64,000 nucleotides of DNA from assembly GCA_038325765.1 (NCBI GenBank), contig JBBQJI010000006.1, positions 132,105 through 196,104 of the forward strand, written 5' to 3'. How positions within the stretch are numbered: position 1 is the stretch's first letter; each line of letters opens with the position of its first letter. Under the pieces are notes generated by a model. The model was given only the letters and a program-made list of their open reading frames with translations. It was not told where the DNA came from and made no database searches. The position numbers and the translations under genes are program-made. The DNA comes from Xiheibacterium sp038325765. Its GTDB lineage: Bacteria; Myxococcota_A; Polyangia; Nannocystales; Nannocystaceae. Positions 39,389 through 45,853 of the stretch are shown here, in pieces.

Positions 39389-40075
39389 ATGGCAGCTCCG
39401 AACATACCCGAGCACGGGGTCGATGCCGATGAACTTTTGCTATCGGCGTGTTCCACGACACTGCGGCGGCTCGGGGCGGAGGTTCGGATCCGCGCCGGCG
39501 GCGAGAACCTGGTCCGTGCCCTGCGGCCCGATCCGCCGTTTGCCCCCCGTGGACCGGCCCCCTGGACCGGACCGCCGAACGCGCGCGTCCCTGCCGAGGG
39601 CGGCCCCGCCGCCGTCATCGAGGCCGCCGGCCTGCCGAACCTACTGCACGAGTTCGTCCACGTGGCCCTCGCGGGCTGCCTCACCGATGATCACGGGATC
39701 GACTACCAGGCGATCCCGTACGATCTCGATACGGCCGCGGGTCGCGCAGTGCTGTGGGACGAAGTCGCAGCGTGCGTCGTCAGTTGCGGATATCTTCTGG
39801 GCGCCTCCACAGGGATGGGCGCTTGGGTGCGTGTGGACGGGTGGTTCGATGAGCAGCTGGGGATTCAGCCGGTGTTCTATGGGATGGACGACGAGCCTTC
39901 GAAGTTCTGGTCGGAGCTGCCGCGCGTCGTCGGGGCGCACCGGGCGGAGTGCGATGCGATGACCGCGTGCGCCCATGATCGCGTGGCGCTGCTGCTGCAG
40001 TGGGGCGCGCAGCACCACGCGACGCCGACACGGCTCGACTTCGACGCGCTGTGGATTCGGCGGGGGTTGACGTGA
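39389..40075 (+). CDS. HExxH protein of unknown function, faintly EpmC-like
   Basis: 228 aa from an ATG; soluble, with no signal peptide. LPNLLHEFVHVALAGC (82-97) contains HExxH (His87, Glu88, His91) followed by AG, then DHGIDYQAIPYDLDT (101-115) and VLWDEVAACV (121-130). The order HExxH, AG, GxxYxxxP, then an acidic residue resembles EpmC (YfcM), the hydroxylase of modified EF-P, in which HExxH binds the metal. Length and surroundings also allow an unrelated zinc peptidase-like protein. It is first of six genes joined by 4-nt overlaps, the last being a lysine 2,3-aminomutase-family gene. The gene is sure; its identity is open. Confidence 0.75.
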   Translation: MAAPNIPEHGVDADELLLSACSTTLRRLGAEVRIRAGGENLVRALRPDPPFAPRGPAPWTGPPNARVPAEGGPAAVIEAAGLPNLLHEFVHVALAGCLTDDHGIDYQAIPYDLDTAAGRAVLWDEVAACVVSCGYLLGASTGMGAWVRVDGWFDEQLGIQPVFYGMDDEPSKFWSELPRVVGAHRAECDAMTACAHDRVALLLQWGAQHHATPTRLDFDALWIRRGLT

Positions 40076-41514
40076 CGGGCGAGGCGACACGAACGTCCGT
40101 GGCCGTGCGCGTCGGCGCGTGGCTGGTGCACAACCGCTGGCCGCTCGCGGTGTTCATCGCGGCGCTCGTCGTGCGGCTGCACTGGAATCTGCGCGTCCAT
40201 CCGCCCGAGGACTACGTGTACTCGGACATGAACGGCTACGTCGGCCGCGCTGCCGGGCTGTTCGGTGATCTGTTCGGCAAGCGCGAGTACGCCGGGTTCT
40301 ACCCCTATGGCACCCACACGCTGATGTTCGCGATCGAGTGGGTCTTCGGCAGAGGCGATCTGCGCGCGGTCGGCATCGCGTTCGCCGTGATGGGGGCCGC
40401 GTCGGCGATGTTCGGCACGCTCGTGGCGCGCCGTGTGACGCGATTCGCACCGGTGGCGCCGCTCGTCGGGCTGGTGTGCATCTTCGACTATCCGATGATC
40501 TCGCTGTCGGGCTACTTCCTCAGCGAGACCCCGTTCGGCCTCGGGATCACGGCCGGCACCTGGGCCCTGCTGCGCGTGGTCGATCTCGGCCGGGCCCGCG
40601 ATGCCTATTTCGCCGGGCTCGCGATCGCCTTCGCGACGGTGATGCGCCCACAGATGCTGGTCAGCGTCGCGCTGCTCGGCGTGCTCTGGCTGGTCTTCGG
40701 TCGCGGCCGCGGGCTGTGGCCCAAGCTCGGCCTCGGCATGCTGGTCCGTGCAGCGGCGCCGTTGCTCCTCGTGCTCGCGTTCTCTGCCTGGCGCCTGCAC
40801 CACCATACCGAGCGGTGGGGGCTGATCTCGGAAAACGGCAGCTTCAACGCGGTGTTCGGTCGCTGCCACGTCACCAAGATCATCGCCTTGCCCGATGGAC
40901 CCGGCCGCTCGCGCACGGTGTTCGGTCCGCCGCCACTGCTGCAGCTCGCGAAGCGCTCCGAGACCGCGCCGGGGCAGTGGCCGCAGCTCGATCCGATCGA
41001 GGGCACGCACTTCTACTATTTTGGTTACATCGGCGACGCGGCGCAGCACGGCGAGTACATGGACCAGTGCGTCGCGAAGGGTGGCCTGCTCAAGCAAGCC
41101 GAGTACGCCCTCGTCCACGTGCTCATGCTGTGGCGCTACAACGTGCTGTGGCCCGACTCGGGCAAGGGCCAGTGGAAGGAGACGGCGTCGATGTGGGGGA
41201 GCGTCCACGCCTCGGTGTTCGCGCTGCCCGCCTTCTTGGGGATGCTCGTGGTGTTCCGACCGCGGGCCCACCCCAAGCTCGCGCTCGTCGCGATCCACCT
41301 GTGGGCGGCGTTCATCGTCGCAGCCATCTACTTCGGAGACGTGCGCCTGCGCACGCCCTACGACCCGTTCGTGGTGCTGCTCGCCTTCGAGGCTTACGCC
41401 ATGGTCACCGTCGGAGTTGTCGCCATGGCCCGGGGGCGTCGACGAAACCCACCGCCTGCCGCCGGGGTCGATGCTGAGCCGCCCCGTTCCGCCGGGCAGG
41501 ACACCCCGCGATGA
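40072..41514 (+). CDS. GT-C-type membrane glycosyltransferase-like protein
   Basis: 480 aa; GTG start in the GTGA overlap. About ten hydrophobic segments with a large loop between residues 240 and 345. The first loop, after the N-terminal helix, has RVHPPEDYVYSDMNGYVGRA, where acidic residues occupy the place of the catalytic DD/DE motif of PMT/ArnT-type (GT39/GT83) enzymes that use polyprenyl-phosphate sugars. FYPYGTHTLMFAIEWVFG and YFLSETPFGLGITAG are typical next segments. It would transfer a sugar to a lipid or protein on the outer face of the inner membrane. The acceptor is unknown. Family call moderate to good. Confidence 0.8.
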   Translation: MTGEATRTSVAVRVGAWLVHNRWPLAVFIAALVVRLHWNLRVHPPEDYVYSDMNGYVGRAAGLFGDLFGKREYAGFYPYGTHTLMFAIEWVFGRGDLRAVGIAFAVMGAASAMFGTLVARRVTRFAPVAPLVGLVCIFDYPMISLSGYFLSETPFGLGITAGTWALLRVVDLGRARDAYFAGLAIAFATVMRPQMLVSVALLGVLWLVFGRGRGLWPKLGLGMLVRAAAPLLLVLAFSAWRLHHHTERWGLISENGSFNAVFGRCHVTKIIALPDGPGRSRTVFGPPPLLQLAKRSETAPGQWPQLDPIEGTHFYYFGYIGDAAQHGEYMDQCVAKGGLLKQAEYALVHVLMLWRYNVLWPDSGKGQWKETASMWGSVHASVFALPAFLGMLVVFRPRAHPKLALVAIHLWAAFIVAAIYFGDVRLRTPYDPFVVLLAFEAYAMVTVGVVAMARGRRRNPPPAAGVDAEPPRSAGQDTPR

Positions 41515-42086
41515 CGGACCGCCACGCCCACCGCCCCTGGACCGCCATCACCGGCTGGCTGCCGGTGCTCGCCCTCGTGTTCGGCCTGTTCGGCGTCGTG
41601 CCCCAGGCCCATGCAGCGCCCTCGTTGGTCATGGATGCCTGGAATCATACGTTCGAGGTCATCGAGTTCGGCCTCGGTTGCGCCGACCGCGTGCAGGCCG
41701 CAGGCGCCTGGGTCGAGATCCAGGTCGGGGCCCAGCCGCCGCCCACGGGGTCGGTCCGCGGCATGGGGGTGGTCGCGCTCGCGTTGGTCGCGTTGGTGGT
41801 GATCGCCCTTGGCCGCATGCGCCTGTCGGCCGAGCAGCGGCGGCTCGAGCTCGCGCGCCGGCTCCTCGAGCAGGGCATCGAGCCCCCCGCCGAGCTGTTG
41901 TCGGCGCCGGCCCGCAACGATCTGCGCCGCGGCCTGGTGCTCGGGTTCGCTGGGCTCGGGCTGGTCGTGGCCGGCATGGTGCTGGGTGATCGTGGGCTCG
42001 CAGCCGGTGGGCTCGTGCCTGCGTTCATCGGCGGCGGCTACCTCGTCAGCTTCCGGATGGCGGTCGGCGGACGGGGGCACACGTGA
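41511..42086 (+). CDS. Membrane protein of the DUF6249 type
   Basis: 191 aa; ATG start in an ATGA overlap. Signal-like or membrane N-terminus (WLPVLALVFGLFGVVPQAHA), a small periplasmic part, a helix (GVVALALVALVVIALGRM), then RRLELARRLLEQGIEPPAELL followed by NDLRRGLVLGFAGLGLVVAGMVLG and a last helix. The block with ELARxLxEQGIEPPxEL and DLRRG is the hallmark of a small membrane family often found beside ECF sigma factors; as here, the next gene is such a sigma factor and overlaps by 4 nt. It may modulate the sigma system, but that is inference. Confidence 0.78.
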   Translation: MTDRHAHRPWTAITGWLPVLALVFGLFGVVPQAHAAPSLVMDAWNHTFEVIEFGLGCADRVQAAGAWVEIQVGAQPPPTGSVRGMGVVALALVALVVIALGRMRLSAEQRRLELARRLLEQGIEPPAELLSAPARNDLRRGLVLGFAGLGLVVAGMVLGDRGLAAGGLVPAFIGGGYLVSFRMAVGGRGHT

Positions 42087-42739
42087 GCGCGGACGGACGC
42101 ACTCTTGGCCGGCTCGGCGAGGGTCTGGGCATCGCGGCTGCGCCTGCCGCCGCCGTCTACGACGACGCCCAGCTCGTCCGCCGCGCCGCCGCCGGCTCGC
42201 GCCCCGCGTTCGCCGAGCTTGTGCGTCGCCACCAGGGCAAGATCCGCGGGCTCTTGCTGCGGCTGTGCGGCGATCGGACGCTCGCCGACGATCTCGCCCA
42301 AGAGGTGTTCCTACGCGCCTATCGGGGTCTGTGCGGCTTCGAGGGCCGCGCCAGCTTCGGCACGTGGCTGTACCGCATCAGCTACAACGCGTACCTGAAT
42401 CACAGCACGCGGGTGCGCAAGTTCTCGTCGCTTCCCGAGGGCTACGACACTGCGACCGCGGCCCCCGAAGATTCCCTCAGCGCGCCGCGATCCGACATGC
42501 GACGCGATCTCGAGGGCGCCGTCGCCGAGCTACCCGAGCGCTACCGCGGGGTCGTGGTGCTCTACTACCTGCAGGATCTGTCGTACCCCGAGATCGCAGA
42601 GATCCTCGAGGTGCCGCTGGGCACGGTGAAGACGCACCTGCACCGCGCCAAGCGGCTGCTCCGCACGCGATTCGAGGCCGACGACCCGCGGCTCGAACGC
42701 GGTGACGATCCCGAACCCGACGCCGAGGCGCGCCCATGA
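42083..42739 (+). CDS. ECF-family RNA polymerase sigma factor, RpoE-like
   Basis: 218 aa; GTG start in the GTGA overlap. Region 2: FAELVRRHQGKIRGLLLRLCGDRTLADDLAQEVFLRAYRGL and GTWLYRISYNAYLNH. Region 4: LPERYRGVVVLYYLQDLSYPEIAEILEVPLGTVKTHLHRAKRLLR. Both are complete and close to the RpoE/SigW consensus. It is flanked by two small membrane proteins with 4-nt overlaps on each side, the usual layout of an envelope-stress sigma factor with its control proteins. Its regulon cannot be read from here; the operon's own promoter is not obvious. Confidence 0.95.
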   Translation: MSADGRTLGRLGEGLGIAAAPAAAVYDDAQLVRRAAAGSRPAFAELVRRHQGKIRGLLLRLCGDRTLADDLAQEVFLRAYRGLCGFEGRASFGTWLYRISYNAYLNHSTRVRKFSSLPEGYDTATAAPEDSLSAPRSDMRRDLEGAVAELPERYRGVVVLYYLQDLSYPEIAEILEVPLGTVKTHLHRAKRLLRTRFEADDPRLERGDDPEPDAEARP

Positions 42740-43104
42740 CCCCCGACGGTCTCGAACGCGCGCTGTCGCGGGGGGCCGACGTGGGCGTCGATCCGTTCTT
42801 CACCGCACGGGTGCTCTGCGCCCTGCCGCCGAGGCCTCTGGGCGCCTCGCTGTCGCCGTGGCGGCGCCTCGCCGTGCTCGTGGCCGCGTACGGCTTTGCG
42901 GGCGTGGTCGGCTACGCGGCGCTCGGCGACGGCCAGAGCGCGACGATGTCCGGGGCCGCCGTGGCGATCGCGGATGTCGTCGATCGCAGCGACCTCGACG
43001 CGATGTCGTGGGGCGGCGTGCCGTGGGGCGGGGCGGTGGCCCTGCCGCTTTCGCTGGTGGTGGTCGCGTTCGTCGCCACCAGGTCCCATACTGAGCGCGC
43101 ATGA
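42736..43104 (+). CDS. Small membrane protein, possible anti-sigma factor
   Basis: 122 aa; ATG start in the ATGA overlap with the sigma gene. A cytoplasmic N-terminus of about 45 residues (DVGVDPFFTARVLCALPP) precedes two hydrophobic segments (WRRLAVLVAAYGFAGVVGYAAL and GAVALPLSLVVVAFVA). The position straight after an ECF sigma gene and the topology fit an anti-sigma factor, though no zinc HxxxCxxC motif is present and the N-domain is short. It overlaps the KamA-like gene by 4 nt. Confidence 0.75.
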   Translation: MTPDGLERALSRGADVGVDPFFTARVLCALPPRPLGASLSPWRRLAVLVAAYGFAGVVGYAALGDGQSATMSGAAVAIADVVDRSDLDAMSWGGVPWGGAVALPLSLVVVAFVATRSHTERA

Positions 43105-44222
43105 GTGCGGAACTCTCGGGCGACAGCCCGCGTCACCCGGCGTGGCGGTCGGTTCCTGACGCGTCGTGGAACGACTGGCGGTGGCAGCTCCGCAACCGCG
43201 TGACCACCCTCGAGGCCCTCGAGGGGCTCATCGACGTCACCGACGCCGAACGGCGCGGCATCGAAGGGCGCCGCGACTTCTCGTTCGCGGTCACCCCGTA
43301 CTATCTCTCGCTCATCGGCGGCCCCGCGTGCCCCGTGCGGCGGCAGGCGATTCCCCTCGAGGACGAGCTGCGGGCGTCGCCGGGCGATCTCCGCGATCCG
43401 CTGGGCGAGGACGACCACTCGCCGGTGTCGATCCTGACCCACCGCTATCCCGATCGCGCGCTGCTGTACGTCACCCACAATTGCCCGGTGTACTGCCGTC
43501 ACTGCACGCGCTCGCGCAAGGTCGGCGACGAGGCCAGCGCGCCGGCCCGTGCCGAGCTCGAGGCGGCCTACGCGTATCTCGAGCGCACGCCCGCGGTCCG
43601 CGACGTGCTGGTGTCGGGCGGCGACCCGCTCAGCCTGTCCGACGGGCGCCTGGTCGAGATCGTCCGCCGCCTGCGGGCGATCGACAGCGTCGAGATCATC
43701 CGGTTGTGCACGCGCAATCCGGTGACGCTGCCGCAGCGGATCACCGACGCGCTCGTCGATGCGCTGCGGCCGTTCGCGCCCCTGTACGTCCACACCCACT
43801 TCAACCATCCGGCCGAGTGCACGCCCGAGGCCGCCCGCGCGCTGGGACGGCTCGCCGATGGCGGTCTGGTGCTCGGCAACCAGATGGTCCTGCTGCGCTC
43901 TGTGAACGACGACGCCGACACCGTGGCGCGCTTGGGCCGCTGGCTGCTGCGTCAGCGCTGCCGCCCGTACTACATGTTCCAGTGCGATCCGGTGGTGGGC
44001 ACTGGGCATCTGCGCACGCCGATCCGCACCGGGCTTCGCATCCTCGACGAGCTCCGCGGGCGCGTGAGCGGCCTCGCGATCCCGCAATTTGCCCTCGATC
44101 TGCCCGGCGGCGGGGGCAAGATCACACTCGTGCCGGACCGTGCCGTGGCTGAAGACGGGCCGCGCAAGGTCTACCGCGATGCCTTCGGCGAGCAGTTTAC
44201 CTATGTCGACGTCCCCGAGTGA
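43101..44222 (+). CDS. Lysine 2,3-aminomutase-family radical SAM enzyme (KamA/EpmB type)
   Basis: 373 aa; ATG start in an ATGA overlap. WNDWRWQLRNRVTTLEALE and FAVTPYYLSLI open the protein as in KamA. The cluster motif is CPVYCRHCTR (Cys128, Cys132, Cys135). Residues matching the lysine-binding aspartates are kept (FQCDP and ALDLPGGGGK), and Lys340 in GGGGK is the PLP lysine. The enzyme should turn L-lysine into beta-lysine. It lacks the longer C-terminal part of clostridial KamA and lies between it and EpmB in length, so free beta-lysine formation and EF-P modification are both possible. It ends the chain of overlapping genes. Confidence 0.92.
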   Translation: MSAELSGDSPRHPAWRSVPDASWNDWRWQLRNRVTTLEALEGLIDVTDAERRGIEGRRDFSFAVTPYYLSLIGGPACPVRRQAIPLEDELRASPGDLRDPLGEDDHSPVSILTHRYPDRALLYVTHNCPVYCRHCTRSRKVGDEASAPARAELEAAYAYLERTPAVRDVLVSGGDPLSLSDGRLVEIVRRLRAIDSVEIIRLCTRNPVTLPQRITDALVDALRPFAPLYVHTHFNHPAECTPEAARALGRLADGGLVLGNQMVLLRSVNDDADTVARLGRWLLRQRCRPYYMFQCDPVVGTGHLRTPIRTGLRILDELRGRVSGLAIPQFALDLPGGGGKITLVPDRAVAEDGPRKVYRDAFGEQFTYVDVPE

Positions 44223-44302
44223 CGGCCGGGCAGCGACGTGACGCCGCCGCTGCCCGGTGCATACTGCCGGCACGGACGCCGTCACAGCCGGCCCCCAGCC
44301 CC

Positions 44303-45139
44303 ATGCACACCCGCACCCTGAGCGTCGTCGCCGCCCTCGCCATCACCACCTCTGGGCTCGCGCTGGTCGCGGGCGACGCGGCCGCCGGTGACGAGGTGCC
44401 GGTCCTCATCCTCAAGGAGCAGGGGGTGGGCTCGGCGGCCACCGCTCAGGGCTACGTCGACTCGCTGATGGTCCACCTCGCGCGGGCCAACGGCTGGAGC
44501 GCGGCGAAGGGCGCCTACCACACCAAGCGCGCCGCTGCGAAGACATACATCGAAGCGGCGAAGCCCCACTACGGCATCATGTCCCTCGGCGCGTTCTTGG
44601 CGATGCGGGGCGCGCTCGGGCTGCAGATCGTGGGCGAGGCCGAGATCGAGGGCGGCGGCGGGCTGCAGTACTACGTGGTGAGCAAGACCCATCGCGACCT
44701 GGCGGCCTGCAAGGGCAAGACGCTGGCGACCAACCACGGTGGCGATGCGCCGTTCATCGACGACGTCGTGGGAAACGGCGCGTTGACCCTCGGCGACTTC
44801 ACCGTGGTGACCACGACGCGACCGGTGCAGACACTGAAGAAGGTCATCTCTGGCGAGGCCGAGTGCGCCCTCATCGACGACGCGCAGATGGGCGAGCTCG
44901 CGAACCTCACCGGCGGGGCCGACGTGCATCCCGTGTGGCTCTCCGCGACGCTGCCGCCGATGCCGATCGTCGCCTTCGGCAGCGCGCCCAAAGATGGTGT
45001 GAAGGCGTTCAAGGCGGCCCTCGCATCGGTGTGTACGGGCGAGGGTGGCAAGGCCTGCGCGGCGGCCGGCATCAAGGCCCTGCGCAGCTCGGACGGCGCG
45101 GCGTACGAGGCGGCGATCGCCGCGTCGACCGCCAAGTAG
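44303..45139 (+). CDS. PhnD-like periplasmic substrate-binding protein
   Basis: 278 aa from an ATG. Signal peptide (LSVVAALAITTSGLALVAGDAAAG), then the PhnD/transferrin-like fold: PVLILKEQG, YVDSLMVHLARANGW, KPHYGIMSLGAFLAMRG, then DLAACKGKTLATNHGGDAPFIDDVV and GEAECALIDDAQMGELANL. In ABC systems such proteins bind phosphonates or related anions; no transporter genes adjoin, and many myxobacterial members stand alone. The ligand cannot be named. The last 30 residues contain two Cys likely to pair. It is 80 nt downstream of the KamA-like gene. Confidence 0.85.
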   Translation: MHTRTLSVVAALAITTSGLALVAGDAAAGDEVPVLILKEQGVGSAATAQGYVDSLMVHLARANGWSAAKGAYHTKRAAAKTYIEAAKPHYGIMSLGAFLAMRGALGLQIVGEAEIEGGGGLQYYVVSKTHRDLAACKGKTLATNHGGDAPFIDDVVGNGALTLGDFTVVTTTRPVQTLKKVISGEAECALIDDAQMGELANLTGGADVHPVWLSATLPPMPIVAFGSAPKDGVKAFKAALASVCTGEGGKACAAAGIKALRSSDGAAYEAAIAASTAK

Positions 45140-45198
45140 CGTCCGCACTGGTGGCCGAGGCCGTGGATACGGGGCGGAGCGCCGTGCTACCGTGCGCC

Positions 45199-45837
45199 GT
45201 GCGCTGGCTTCCGATCTTTGCCCTGTGCGTCGCATGCACGCCGCGTCCGTCGGCCGACGTCGAGACCCCGGGCGCCGCGAAGGTCGACCCGGTGGCCGTT
45301 CATGATGGGCTCGAGGCTGCGATCGCCGGGGGCACCGACACCGAGCAGCAGCGCGTCGATGCCCTCGCCCGGGTCGAGCGGGCCCCCGATGACGGCAGCG
45401 CCGGCTATGCGTTCGTGCGCGGCGCGCTCAACGGTCGCGTCGCCGAGTTGCGCGGGATCGATGCCGGCCGGCTGGTGACCGAGGCGGAGGCGTGGGCGCG
45501 GCGGAGCCTCGAGCGCGACCCGGAGTTCCGCGACGGCGCCGCCACCCAGATGCTTGGTTCGCTGTACGTGATGGCGCCGGCGCGACTGCTCGAGCACGGC
45601 GATTCGGAGACCGGCCTCGAGCTGCTCGAGGGCCTCGTCGAACGCCAGCCGGGCGCCGCGCCCAGCCGGCTGCGGCTGGCGCAGGCGTATCTCCACCTCG
45701 GCGACGACGCCTCGGCGCTGCCGCATCTGTGCGCGACCCTGCCGGCGCGGACGACTCTGCGGCCCGACGAGCAGAAGCTCCTCGATGGCTTGGTGGCCGA
45801 CGCCGGCGGTGCCGCGGCGCTCGGGTGCGGTGGTTGA
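45199..45837 (+). CDS. TPR-like lipoprotein
   Basis: 212 aa from the GTG at 45199 (another GTG lies five codons earlier). The N-terminus VRWLPIFALCVAC ends in a lipobox Cys. The mature part is helical with TPR spacing: AEAWARRSLERDPEFRDGAATQMLGSLYVMAP, GLELLEGLVERQPGAAPSRLRLAQAYLHLGDDASALPHLCAT. Two Cys near the end may bond. A TACCGT hexamer (45188-45193) ends 5 nt before the start. It begins an envelope gene cluster extending to 52870 on the same strand. No specific function recognised. Confidence 0.8.
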   Translation: MRWLPIFALCVACTPRPSADVETPGAAKVDPVAVHDGLEAAIAGGTDTEQQRVDALARVERAPDDGSAGYAFVRGALNGRVAELRGIDAGRLVTEAEAWARRSLERDPEFRDGAATQMLGSLYVMAPARLLEHGDSETGLELLEGLVERQPGAAPSRLRLAQAYLHLGDDASALPHLCATLPARTTLRPDEQKLLDGLVADAGGAAALGCGG

Positions 45838-45853
45838 GCCGAGGGCCTGGGCG

